NCBI GenBank assembly: GCA_022791135.1
Contig: JAAVYM010000046.1
Coordinates: forward strand, 1-33,703
Origin: Oscillibacter sp.
GTDB taxonomy: Bacteria > Bacillota > Clostridia > Oscillospirales > Oscillospiraceae
Direction: 5' to 3'
DNA length: 33,703 nucleotides
This document shows positions 16,880-24,009 of this stretch, piece after piece. The position numbers and the translations under genes are program-made. Numbering within the stretch: the stretch's first letter is position 1; each line of letters starts with the position of its first letter. The notes below the pieces were generated by a model that worked only from the letters and a program-made list of their open reading frames with translations, had not been told where the DNA came from and did not search any database.

Positions 16880-17634
16880 GCGCTCCGCCCTCCGTAGACA
16901 CGGAAGAGAGCGTCTGCGTCCAGAGCGTCCGGCGGGCCGTCAAAGACTACCCGGCCCTCCCGAAGGCCCAGCAGCCGGTCCGAATAGGTCCGGGCAAGTT
17001 CCAGGTTGTGGCTGTTCATCAGCACGGTGACGCCCTGGCGCTGCTGAATGTTCCGAAGCAGTTCAACGATTTGCCGCCCGGTGACCGGGTCCAGGGAGGC
17101 CACCGGTTCGTCCGCCAGCAGCAGAGCCGGGCGGCGCATCAGCGCTCGGGCGATGGCCACCCGCTGCTTCTGCCCGCCGGAGAGTTCCTGGACACTGGCG
17201 AAACGCTTGTCTCCCAGGCCCACCTGCTCCAGCAGGGCCTCCGCCTCCTCCCGGCGGTCCTTGGGGAAAAGCCCCAAGGACCCGGTCAGAAGGTTCATGT
17301 CCGGCAAAGCGGCGTTCAGCACGTTTTGCAGGCAGTCCAGCTGCTCCACCAGGCAGAAGTCCTGATAAATGGTGCCGATGGTCTTCTGGATGGCCCTCCG
17401 CTTCCGGCCCCGGGCCTGCTCGAAGCGCTGCCCGGCGTGGAGCACCTGGCCGCTATCGGCTCGTTCCATGCCATTGAGAATGCGGAACAGGGTGGTTTTC
17501 CCCGCACCGGAGGGGCCAATGACCGACAAAAACGTTCCCCGCTCCAGGGTAAAGCCCACATCCTCCAGCGCCTGAACTCCGGAGGGATAGGTTTTGCACA
17601 ATTGGCGAGTTTCCAGCTGTACCATATCGTCCAC
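16876..17634 (-). CDS. phnC: Phosphonate-type ABC transporter ATP-binding protein
   Basis: 252 residues. Start is GTG 17634 with AAGGA close upstream; an ATG three codons on (17625) is the alternative. Walker A GPSGAGKTT (about 40-48), Q-loop IYQDF, ABC signature LSGGQKQRVAIA (about 148-159), Walker B LLLADEPVASLD, and switch His in MNSHN are all present, so it should hydrolyse ATP. The region CLVEQLDCLQNVLNA after the Q-loop is typical of the PhnC branch. It lies between phnD (23-base gap) and phnE (4-base overlap), giving translational coupling. Confidence 0.94.
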   Translation of the reverse strand: MDDMVQLETRQLCKTYPSGVQALEDVGFTLERGTFLSVIGPSGAGKTTLFRILNGMERADSGQVLHAGQRFEQARGRKRRAIQKTIGTIYQDFCLVEQLDCLQNVLNAALPDMNLLTGSLGLFPKDRREEAEALLEQVGLGDKRFASVQELSGGQKQRVAIARALMRRPALLLADEPVASLDPVTGRQIVELLRNIQQRQGVTVLMNSHNLELARTYSDRLLGLREGRVVFDGPPDALDADALFRVYGGRSA

Positions 17635-17657
17635 CGTTTCCTTCTAAATGCTGCGCC

Positions 17658-18716
17658 TCAGTCCTCCAGACTCTTCAAAAGCTCCTGGGCGGCCCGCTCA
17701 CCATCGTAATTGGCGTCGCTGCCCCACTCGTAGCCCACCTGGCTGAATACGCTGATAATCTCCTGACCCTCGCTGGTTCCGCCGATTTCGATGAACGCCT
17801 CGCCCAGGGCCGTGCGGAACGCCTCGTCCGCCATGGCCTCCGAGGTCTTGCTGTAGGCGATCATGTCGTTGTAGATGCCCTCCGTGACGCCGATGACGCC
17901 GGTTTGCTCAGCCATGGGGGCGGTCCCGCCGAAATCAGACTCCCATTGGGGGGCGTACTTGGTCCGCAGGTGGCCATAACCCACGATGATATCCGCCTGT
18001 CCGGAAGCCAGGCGGGCCAGGGAGGTGGTGTAGGAATCGGACTGGGTGACGGAGGACAGGTCGGCGATGGTCTTGCCATAGCGCTCCTGGAGCCAGAGGC
18101 TGGGATAGATGTAACCGGAGGCGGAGGTGGGACCCATCACCGCCCAGGAGGCGCTGTCCAGATCCTCCCAGGTCAAATCCTGGCCGCTCATGACCTTTTC
18201 GGTCAGCTCCCGGCCCTTCTCGCTGGGACCGGCCAGGAGGATGGAGCGGTAATAGGTGCTCATGCTGCCGGTGTTTTTCTCCACCTGGCCGTCGTTCCAG
18301 GCGGCGGGGTCGTCGGAGTCCTTGTCGATGGCATAGCGCAGGGCGGTGAGGAGCACGCCGCAGTCCTCGGAGAAGAGGACGTAGTTCCCCCCGGAGATAA
18401 AGCCGAGGTCGGCGCTTCCGGCGCTGAGGGCCTCGCCCACGGCGGTGTAGCTGGTGCCGACGGTCATCTCAACGGACTGCACATCATAGCCCTTTTCCAG
18501 CAGCTTCTCCCGCAGAAGAGCCTCCAGCGGGGCGGTGGCGGTGGTGATGATATTGGAGTCCGCGTAGGGGGAGAAGGCGATGGTTAGCCGCTCCACGGCG
18601 GCGGGGCCATCTGGCGCATCGGCCGGGGGAGGGGGCGTCTGCCCGCCGCCGCAGGCGGACAGGAGGCACAGGGCCAGGAGGATGGGGAATACGCGCGCGC
18701 TGAGGTGTTTCATCAT
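17658..18716 (-). CDS. phnD: PhnD-type phosphate/phosphonate ABC transporter substrate-binding lipoprotein
   Basis: 352 residues from the ATG at 18716 (AGGAG about 6 bases upstream). A lipoprotein signal ends in LLSAC, with lipidated Cys22, then a Gly/Pro-rich linker. The mature part has the PhnD-fold opening LTIAFSPYADSN (about 45), the VEMTVGTSYTAVGEAL strand, ADLGFISGGNYVL, and the hinge segment MGPTSASGYIYPSLWL with the Ser-Ala-Ser-Gly anion-binding loop. Binding specificity is not certain: this fold also binds phosphite and other small phosphorylated compounds. It is the first gene after a leader with an attenuator, so its expression is probably controlled at transcription elongation. 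Confidence 0.92.
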   Translation of the reverse strand: MMKHLSARVFPILLALCLLSACGGGQTPPPPADAPDGPAAVERLTIAFSPYADSNIITTATAPLEALLREKLLEKGYDVQSVEMTVGTSYTAVGEALSAGSADLGFISGGNYVLFSEDCGVLLTALRYAIDKDSDDPAAWNDGQVEKNTGSMSTYYRSILLAGPSEKGRELTEKVMSGQDLTWEDLDSASWAVMGPTSASGYIYPSLWLQERYGKTIADLSSVTQSDSYTTSLARLASGQADIIVGYGHLRTKYAPQWESDFGGTAPMAEQTGVIGVTEGIYNDMIAYSKTSEAMADEAFRTALGEAFIEIGGTSEGQEIISVFSQVGYEWGSDANYDGERAAQELLKSLED

Positions 18717-18750
18717 AATTTGCTCCTCTCGATTCTTCTGCCCGAACAGC

Positions 18751-18776
18751 AAAAAAGCATGTGCGACAGCACATGC
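18751..18776 (-). terminator. Intrinsic attenuator terminator in the phnD leader
   Basis: On the minus strand GCATGTGC-TGTC-GCACATGC is followed directly by TTTTTT (plus 18751-18756). It ends 35 bases upstream of the phnD ATG and inside the same transcript, as expected for a riboswitch expression platform. Confidence 0.85.
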
Positions 18777-18780
18777 CAAG

Positions 18781-18890
18781 CCAACCTTCGCGCAGAATGC
18801 TGTCTGACCCCGGGTAACACGGGGCCGATGGGGCGGTCGGCGCTTTCTGGCGCCCTCTCAGCCCGGAACACGGACTCCCTCGCAATCTGG
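18781..18890 (-). promoter_or_regulatory. Candidate riboswitch: TPP (THI-box)-like 5' half with a diverged 3' half
   Basis: Read on the minus strand, GGGAGTCCG...CGGGCTGAGAGGG followed by a stem GGCGCC-AGAAA-GCGCC and GACCG closely follows the P2, CUGAGA and P3 part of TPP riboswitches, especially the high-GC form. The 3' half is not canonical: the expected CCUGAUC...GCGxAGGGA part is replaced by a hairpin CCCCG...CGGGG and then CAGCATTCTGCGCGAAGG. The element ends 4 bases before the attenuator hairpin. It could be a variant TPP-class aptamer, another ligand class using the same helices, or a decayed element. Ligand binding is inference. Confidence 0.45.
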
Positions 18891-19128
18891 TTTCGGATGG
18901 GCGTTATGATGAATAACGCAGCGCGGCGCCAGGGCGCTCCCCCTTTCGCCGCTTCCTTAGAGCCTTAGAATCCGCAAAAGACCGCCGTCCCGGGTCATGT
19001 TTTCGCCGGAAGGCCGCGCCGGTTGGACTTGAAATCCGTTGGGATTCCAGGGCCAAACCGCTTTGCCCGGCAAAAAACGCCCCGCTCCGGTGTTCCACCG
19101 GATTCGAAAAGGCTGTTAAACCTTAGAC
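18891..19128 (-). other. Upstream part of the long phnD leader
   Basis: About 240 bases between the promoter and the riboswitch-like element. No gene is supported. On the minus strand it holds hairpin CCGGTG-GAA-CACCGG (near 19089-19103), a TTTTTT tract shortly after, and a 7-bp hairpin GCGTTAT/ATAACGC (about 18901-18919). Several short ORFs here have no ribosome binding site. Confidence 0.4.
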
Positions 19129-19157
19129 AGTATAGCACAGCCGGGCCGGGATGGCAA
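19129..19157 (-). promoter_or_regulatory. Sigma-A promoter of the phnDCE operon
   Basis: On the minus strand TTGCCA (plus 19152-19157) and TATACT (plus 19129-19134) are 17 bases apart. The resulting leader is about 405 bases long. Confidence 0.72.
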
Positions 19158-19188
19158 CCGGAAATTTGCAAAATTCCCCAACCCGCCC

Positions 19189-19221
19189 ACACGGCCCGCC
19201 AGGCGTTCCGGCGGGCCGTGT
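19189..19221 (-). terminator. Hairpin terminator after the ECF operon
   Basis: A perfect 12-bp stem ACACGGCCCGCC/GGCGGGCCGTGT with a 9-base loop begins 8 bases after the stop of the exported-protein gene. The T-rich stretch on the minus strand is delayed (after about 13 G-rich bases), so strength is uncertain. Confidence 0.6.
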
Positions 19222-19229
19222 CCAGGTTT

Positions 19230-20009
19230 TTACCGGTACTGCATCAAGGAGACGGTCACGTCCGCGGGGTCTGTAGGGTTCGCGCCGCGGAGTATGGCGG
19301 TGAAGCCGGATGCTTCCTCCGTCGTGCCGTCGGCGACGGCGAAGGCCCGCGTCAGGGTCCTGCCCGGCTCGATGTCCACCGAGGGAAAGTGCTCGAAAGA
19401 GCCGAACATGGGCGTCCGCCCGGCCAGGCAAGTGACCGGCGTCTGGCCGTTGTTCGTCACGGTGAGGACGATGTATTTCCCGTTTTCGGAGATAAAGTAG
19501 CCGCCGGTTGTATAGCCCGTGATGGTCTGGACCCGGGTTTTGTCGTCGTCGATGCCGGTGGGGCGGGCGGAGGTATCCACTGTGCCGGGGTCGACCTCCG
19601 TGAACGGCCCCAGGGTTTTGCCCAGGGCGGGATTGGCGGGGTTCTTGGGGCGTTCTTCCCCCTCGCGGTAGATGCGGGCCTCCAGCTGCGCGTTCTCCAT
19701 GGTGGAACCCAGGACCACGCTGCCGCGCTTCTCGCTCCAGGTAACGGGGATGTTAAAATACTCGGCCAGCATTCGGACTGGCAGATAATTGTGGGTTTTG
19801 CCGGTTGGGTCCTCGTAGGTGACGACGGCGGGGATGCTGCTGCCTTCCGCCGTGTACGAAGCGCCGGGTTCCACCTTTACCTGGTCAAGAACGACCACGC
19901 CGGCGGAGCCGATCTGCAGTTTTCCGGCCGCCGCGGCGGCGGAGCCAATCAGGGATACGGCCAGCGCCATGGCCAGTGCACCGGAGAAGAAGGGTCTCAG
20001 CTTTTTCAC
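19230..20009 (-). CDS. Exported stalk-domain-like protein, second of two paralogues in the ECF operon
   Basis: 259 residues from GTG 20009, chosen because AAAGGAG lies 8 bases upstream; a TTG at 20015 would sit only 2 bases from it. A Sec signal peptide (Lys-Lys-Leu-Arg, hydrophobic stretch, SAAAAAG) ends near residue 28. A copper-amine-oxidase-N-type stalk module is visible in NYLPVRMLAEYFNIPVTWSE (about 85-105). The second half (from FTEVDPGT) forms a beta-rich module ending in RTLTRAFAVADG, also found in its neighbour. No lipobox, SLH or sortase signal, so it may be released or held by other factors. Function unknown. Confidence 0.78.
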   Translation of the reverse strand: MKKLRPFFSGALAMALAVSLIGSAAAAAGKLQIGSAGVVVLDQVKVEPGASYTAEGSSIPAVVTYEDPTGKTHNYLPVRMLAEYFNIPVTWSEKRGSVVLGSTMENAQLEARIYREGEERPKNPANPALGKTLGPFTEVDPGTVDTSARPTGIDDDKTRVQTITGYTTGGYFISENGKYIVLTVTNNGQTPVTCLAGRTPMFGSFEHFPSVDIEPGRTLTRAFAVADGTTEEASGFTAILRGANPTDPADVTVSLMQYR

Positions 20010-20045
20010 GATCAAAACTCCTTTACCATAATTTTTTTGCGCGGA

Positions 20046-21041
20046 TTATTTCCCGCTGCGGTACTGCTCATTGGTGAGCTTAAGGGTGACGCCGCCCTCG
20101 CCCAGCGGCGCGGCCTTGAGCTGCAACTGATTTTCCAGGGGCTTGTTCTCGTCAATGCGGAAGGCCCGGGTGATTTTCTCCCCCGCCGGGAGATAGATGC
20201 TGGTGAACATGTCACTGTCGCCGCCGATGGTGTGGGGGCGCCGGATTTCGATTTCGGCCTCAGCAGCGCCGGTATTCTCGATGGTGATGGCGGCGTATTT
20301 ACCCAGCCGGGACGTGAAGAAAAAGGTCTCCCGAATCTCCTCGGCGCTGTGGAATTCCCGGTCCTTGATGGACACGCCGGAAAGACTGCCGACGTTGATT
20401 TCCGCGGGGTCCACCTCCGTGTACATGCCGCCGCTCACGCCGTACTCCGGCTTGTCCGCCAGGATGCTCTTGTGCCTGGCCCAGTAAGCCTGCCGGTCCT
20501 CCGGCTCCATATCCGCCAGCAGGGTGGTTTTTGCGCCGCTGCTGCCGGGAACGTTTCCTCCGGTTAAGATGCGGTTGCCCTTGCCGTCGGAAGCGATTGC
20601 AAGCAGAAAGTCCGTCCGCTCCCGGACGACGCGCAGCTCGTTGCTCCACTCCATCTGGCCGTCCGCGTTTTCATAGGGGGCGGCCCCGAACTCCAGCTGG
20701 TTGGCCTCCTCCCGGAAATGGACGCCGCCGGATACATCAAACAGCTCCGCCGCTGCCGTGGCCTCGATGTAGTAATGAGTCTCGCCCTTGGTGTCGGCAT
20801 AGGCGAGGACCTTTGGGGCGGCGCCTCCGTTTTCAGTGGTCAGCGTTTCGCCGGGGGCGATTTGCTGCTGGAGGAACATGCCCACGCTGATGGAAGCGGG
20901 CACTGTGCCGGAGTCTGCCGCTTCGCCGTCTTTGCTGTTGGCGGCGAAGGAGGACGCGATCAGGCCGAACAAAAGGGCCATCGTGACCATGCCGGCGGCG
21001 AAGGGTGTGTAATTTCGTTTCATCTCTCGTTTGCCTCTCAT
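20046..21041 (-). CDS. Exported protein, first of two paralogues in the ECF operon
   Basis: 331 residues, ATG 21041 with AAAGGAG 9 bases upstream. A signal peptide or N-terminal anchor covers about residues 8-34 (MVTMALLFGLIASSFAA). The middle part (HYYIEATAAAELFDVSGGVHFRE) corresponds to the stalk region of the next gene but is less typical. The C-terminal half repeats the order seen there: TEVDPAEIN, an FFFTSRLGKYAAITIENTG strand pair and GEKITRAFRIDE. The two genes are 36 bases apart and clearly arose by duplication followed by strong divergence. A large insert (about 120-185) is unique to this copy. Role unknown; probably an envelope protein under the ECF sigma factor. Confidence 0.78.
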   Translation of the reverse strand: MRGKREMKRNYTPFAAGMVTMALLFGLIASSFAANSKDGEAADSGTVPASISVGMFLQQQIAPGETLTTENGGAAPKVLAYADTKGETHYYIEATAAAELFDVSGGVHFREEANQLEFGAAPYENADGQMEWSNELRVVRERTDFLLAIASDGKGNRILTGGNVPGSSGAKTTLLADMEPEDRQAYWARHKSILADKPEYGVSGGMYTEVDPAEINVGSLSGVSIKDREFHSAEEIRETFFFTSRLGKYAAITIENTGAAEAEIEIRRPHTIGGDSDMFTSIYLPAGEKITRAFRIDENKPLENQLQLKAAPLGEGGVTLKLTNEQYRSGK

Positions 21042-21054
21042 ACAAAATTCTCCT

Positions 21055-21714
21055 TTACCATTTTAAATTTTCCGCAATGCGGAGGACGTCTTTTTTTTCC
21101 AGGCCGCTGCAAGACAGCGAATAGCAGTTGAAGCCGCTGGACCACACCAGCTGAAGAAGGCCGCTGCCGGACTCCGAGAGCAGCAGCGCCTCCTCGCCGC
21201 CTACCCGGAGGTTTTCGACCGCATAGTCTCCAAACAGCAAGCCGCCGGTCTCCTCGCGGTAGAACTGGTAGAGGTAAATCCACCGCTCCTCGTCCGTCCG
21301 GTGGACGTAGCGGGTTAGAAAGCCGCTTGGGGTCGAGCTGGTGGAGACCATATCCGGTACGAAGCCCTCGGGAATCCAGCTCATATACAGGCGGTGAGGT
21401 TCTTGCTCCAGGGCATCCTCCCTGGGCCGGACGACGTAGGTGACGCAGCCGTCCTGCTGGTCAGCATAAACATAGTAGTTCTCCCTTCGCTCTGCGCCGG
21501 CGCTCACCAGCAGAGTCCCCAGCGCTGCGACGACTGCCGCCAGAAGGACCAGGGATTTCCAGCGCCTTCGCCGTCTGGACAGCAGGGGTTCCATCGCCGC
21601 TTGGAAGGTCAGGGAAAACTCGTGTTCGCAGTCCTCCCGTCCGGGAAGGGTGCTTAGCCAGCGCTCCGCTGCCTCAGGAGCCGCCTGGGACAACAGCTCG
21701 TCTGTGATGTTCAA
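21055..21714 (-). CDS. Single-pass membrane protein with DUF4367 domain, probable anti-sigma factor
   Basis: 219 residues; start is TTG 21714, overlapping the sigma-factor TGA by 4 bases, so translation is coupled. A cytoplasmic N-terminus (1-53, ending in RRRRRW) is followed by one membrane helix (about 54-74) and an extracytoplasmic DUF4367-type domain with SWIPEGFVPD, YLYQFYRE, LLQLVWSSGFNCYSLSC and a C-terminal VLRIAENLKW. Such proteins typically follow ECF sigma genes in Clostridia and are thought to hold the sigma factor at the membrane. The N-terminal part has no HxxxCxxC zinc motif. Anti-sigma function is inferred from position and topology. Confidence 0.85.
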   Translation of the reverse strand: MNITDELLSQAAPEAAERWLSTLPGREDCEHEFSLTFQAAMEPLLSRRRRRWKSLVLLAAVVAALGTLLVSAGAERRENYYVYADQQDGCVTYVVRPREDALEQEPHRLYMSWIPEGFVPDMVSTSSTPSGFLTRYVHRTDEERWIYLYQFYREETGGLLFGDYAVENLRVGGEEALLLSESGSGLLQLVWSSGFNCYSLSCSGLEKKDVLRIAENLKW

Positions 21715-22229
21715 ACGGGTGCCCCCCTTTCCGCCAGCTCAACCGCCAGTTTCTTCTTGGCCCTGGCGATGAGCTGGCGCACGTTTGCCGCCGTGGTATC
21801 CAGGAGCGTTCCAATCTCCCCGGCGGAATAGCCGTTGTAGTATTTCAGCAGCAGCACCTCCCGATACCTGGGAGGCAGGGCTGCCATGGCCCCCGCCAGC
21901 GTTCCGTCGGAGGGCGGCGGGGCGCAGCCGGGGAGGTGTTCCTCCTCCTCCAGCCCTACCTCGGAGCGTCTCCTCCGGGCGCGGTAGAGATCGATCGCCT
22001 TCCGCTCGGCCACGGTGGCGGCCAGGTGCCGGGCTTGAGGACCCAGCTCCGCCGGAAGACGGCAGCCCGCGAGACTAAGGAAGGCCATATGCACCGCGTC
22101 CTCGGCGTCCTGGGGATTCTGGAGAATGCGGTTGGCCACGTGGAACATCAGCCCCCGGTAGGCTGTATACAGCGCCTCGAACCGCGTCCGGTCCTCGGGG
22201 CTGTCGATGGCCTGTAAATAGATCAGCAT
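21711..22229 (-). CDS. ECF-type RNA polymerase sigma factor
   Basis: 172 residues, ATG with AGGGAGGG 7 bases upstream. Region 2 spans about 20-85 (YRGLMFHVANRILQNPQDAEDAVHMAF for promoter melting and -10 recognition). Region 4 spans about 112-165 (LPPRYREVLLLKYYNGYSAGEIGTLL with helix-turn-helix TTAANVRQLIARAKKKL). The linker is short and region 3 is absent, as in ECF factors. It heads a four-gene operon with the DUF4367 protein and two exported proteins, the usual layout of a sigma/anti-sigma pair controlling its own envelope genes. Confidence 0.93.
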   Translation of the reverse strand: MLIYLQAIDSPEDRTRFEALYTAYRGLMFHVANRILQNPQDAEDAVHMAFLSLAGCRLPAELGPQARHLAATVAERKAIDLYRARRRRSEVGLEEEEHLPGCAPPPSDGTLAGAMAALPPRYREVLLLKYYNGYSAGEIGTLLDTTAANVRQLIARAKKKLAVELAERGAPV

Positions 22230-22290
22230 GTAGAGTCCCTCCCTCTGTCTCTATTCTCTTAAACGTCCCGGCGTGGCGAAACGTGACGGC

Positions 22291-22320
22291 CCGACCAAAA
22301 AAATTTTGAAAAGGGTTGGA
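22291..22320 (-). promoter_or_regulatory. Possible ECF-type promoter of the sigma operon
   Basis: On the minus strand TCCAACC (plus 22314-22320) and GGTCGG (plus 22291-22296), separated by an A/T-rich spacer, resemble the AAC...GTC form of ECF-dependent promoters; the spacing is slightly long. No convincing sigma-A promoter is seen here. It would allow autoregulation. Confidence 0.3.
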
Positions 22321-22403
22321 CGAGACCCAGGAAGAATGTCGATAGCCCGGTGCCGCTGGCATTGCGCTCCATGGAGCCGCTGATGGGAGAACCGGGAGAC
22401 GCA

Positions 22404-22435
22404 AAGCCGCCCCCCGGCAGCCGGAGGGGCGGTTT
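22404..22435 (-). terminator. GC-rich hairpin terminator
   Basis: AAACCGCCCC...GGGGCGGCTTT on the minus strand lies 75 bases after the oxidoreductase stop codon. On the plus strand it is followed by TTTTCTCATTTT, so it may work in both directions. Confidence 0.6.
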
Positions 22436-22509
22436 TCTCATTTTCAGAGGGCGCTGATGGGAATTTCGACGGGCTTTCGCAAAACACGTGGGACCCGCCG
22501 CAGGGAACG

Positions 22510-23565
22510 TCAGACCAGAGGAATCCGCCGCTTTTCCCGGGAGCTGACCTGTGCGGCCTCCAGGATCCGGAGGACAGACGCCGCCTCCTCCGGCTTCACC
22601 GCCGGCGGCTCTCCTTGCCGGATGGCTTGGTAGAGCTGGTCGTAATACGCGCCATAGTTTCCGATTTCCGTGGGAATCTTCTCCTCCGCGACACCGGTCT
22701 CCGTAACGGTGTAAAGGGTTCCATAGGTTTCAGGATTATCCTGTCCCCAGGCGGGATCTCCCGCCGGGCGCAGTCCACGCTCCAGCCGCGCCTCCTGCAC
22801 GTCCCGGCCATATTTGATAAAGGAGGCTTTTCGCCCGTTGACGATGAAATGGAGGCTGGGCATTGCCACCAGCTCTCCGGCGGAGAGAATGGCCCGCATG
22901 CCCGGGTAGTACAGGGTGACCGTAAACCGGTCGACGCCGGGGGATTCCGGGCGCTGCTGGCGTAAATCCGCGCAGACCTCCTCCGGCATGCCAAAGAGAG
23001 TGATGGCCTGGTCGATAATATGGACGCCGATGTCGTACAGCAGGTCCACGCCACGGCCGCCGTCCCGTTTCCACTGCTTGCTCCGATAACCTTGGATGAA
23101 GCGGTCGAAACGGCATTCGTAGTCCACTACCTCACCCAGGCGTCCCTCCTGGATGAGCTTTTTCACGGTGAGGAAATCGCCGTCCAGGCGGCGGTTTTGA
23201 TAAACGGAGAACAGCACATGGCGCTCCTCTGCCAGCTGCCGGAGTTCTTCTACCTCCGCGCTGGAAGCGGCAGCAGGTTTTTCGACGACGACATGCTTTC
23301 CTGCGGCCAGAGCCTCCCGGGCCATGGGAACATGGAGCTGGTTGGGTGTGGTAATAACGATCAGGTCGATGTTGCCGGTTAGAAGTTCCTGGAAGCTGTG
23401 GACGATTTCCACGTCCGGATACTCCTCCCGGGCGTGTTCTGACACGCGCTCATAGACCCGGGACAGAGCATAGCGGGGATCGGCGGAAAGAAATGGGGCA
23501 TGAAAAATTTTGCCGGATAGGCCAAATCCGGCAATGCCGGCGCGGATGGGATTTTGTTTGTTCAT
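22510..23565 (-). CDS. Gfo/Idh/MocA family NAD(P)-dependent oxidoreductase
   Basis: 351 residues from the ATG at 23565, which has AGGAGG just upstream and lies downstream of the promoter. The Rossmann domain opens with IAGFGLSGKIFHAPF (dinucleotide loop GxGxxG variant); VITTPNQLHVPMA and the conserved EKPAA (Lys in the active site, about residue 96) follow. The C-terminal alpha/beta domain includes LLYDIGVHIIDQAITLFG, where Asp and His of the D-x-G-x-H motif sit. This form resembles YvaA/ScyI-type inositol or sugar dehydrogenases; substrate not predictable. Single gene with its own promoter. Confidence 0.93.
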   Translation of the reverse strand: MNKQNPIRAGIAGFGLSGKIFHAPFLSADPRYALSRVYERVSEHAREEYPDVEIVHSFQELLTGNIDLIVITTPNQLHVPMAREALAAGKHVVVEKPAAASSAEVEELRQLAEERHVLFSVYQNRRLDGDFLTVKKLIQEGRLGEVVDYECRFDRFIQGYRSKQWKRDGGRGVDLLYDIGVHIIDQAITLFGMPEEVCADLRQQRPESPGVDRFTVTLYYPGMRAILSAGELVAMPSLHFIVNGRKASFIKYGRDVQEARLERGLRPAGDPAWGQDNPETYGTLYTVTETGVAEEKIPTEIGNYGAYYDQLYQAIRQGEPPAVKPEEAASVLRILEAAQVSSREKRRIPLV

Positions 23566-23625
23566 AATTCCTCCTAGCGGTCTTGAGTGGGAAGTATTTG
23601 GATGAGACAATGCAGTTTATCAATT

Positions 23626-23654
23626 ATTATAAGAAGAATAGAAGCACGCGTCAA
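23626..23654 (-). promoter_or_regulatory. Sigma-A promoter of the oxidoreductase gene
   Basis: On the minus strand TTGACG (plus 23649-23654) and a perfect TATAAT (plus 23626-23631) with a 17-base spacer; leader about 55 bases. Confidence 0.85.
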
Positions 23655-23763
23655 GCGCGCCGACAGGCGGGGCGTTTTTTTGTGGGGGCCGGGAGAGGCG
23701 GAGGAAAGTGGGAGGGTTCGACAGTTTTTTATGGGCCAAGCTCAGAAAAGTTTAAAAACAAGG

Positions 23764-23792
23764 TTGACGAAGGGGAAATTTTATGGTATGCT
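23764..23792 (+). promoter_or_regulatory. Promoter of the tRNA-Thr gene
   Basis: TTGACG (23764-23769) and TATGCT (23787-23792) with a 17-base spacer, about 65 bases before the tRNA. Confidence 0.75.
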
Positions 23793-23857
23793 TACAAGCA
23801 GCATCAAGGCTGGGCAGCGTTAAAGGGGCCAGTGCTTGGTGTCCAAAACTTCAAAAT

Positions 23858-23933
23858 GCTAGTGTAGCTCAGTCGGTAGAGCAGCTGATTCGTAATCAGC
23901 AGGTCAGGTGTTCGAGTCACCCCACTAGCTCCA
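23858..23933 (+). tRNA. tRNA-Thr (anticodon CGT)
   Basis: 76 bases including an encoded CCA. Acceptor stem GCTAGTG/CACTAGC; D-arm with GCTC...GAGC; anticodon stem GCTGA/TCAGC with loop TTCGTAA, giving anticodon CGT (reads ACG); T-arm loop TTCGAGT with stem pairs GGTG/CACC. Discriminator base T. The first T-stem pair is A-C, otherwise the cloverleaf is regular. Confidence 0.95.
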
Positions 23934-23950
23934 AGTTTCGTTGATAAACG

Positions 23951-24009
23951 AGATACAGACAAAAATCCCGCACTTTGGTGCGGGATTTTTGTCTGTATCT
24001 TATTTTTTT
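23951..24009 (+). terminator. Long bidirectional hairpin terminator after the tRNA
   Basis: A perfect 23-bp inverted repeat (23951-23973 with 23978-24000) around loop TTTG, followed by TATTTTTTT. The stem itself contains an AAAAA/TTTTT block, so the core GC stem followed by T5 also works as a terminator in either direction, including for the chemotaxis gene. Confidence 0.9.

Noticed and set aside
18781-19128. Cobalamin, SAM, T-box or guanidine riboswitch in the phnD leader
   Set aside because: The defining boxes (B12 box GCCACTG type, T-box GGTGGxACCGCG, ykkC core) are not present; only TPP-type elements are seen.
19023-20567. 514-residue plus-strand frame across the phn leader and the exported-protein genes
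   Set aside because: Crosses several minus-strand genes and a promoter, has no ribosome binding site and no recognisable domain.
23583-23867. Plus-strand ORF upstream of and into the tRNA
   Set aside because: Overlaps the oxidoreductase promoter region and the tRNA promoter and runs into the tRNA; no ribosome binding site.
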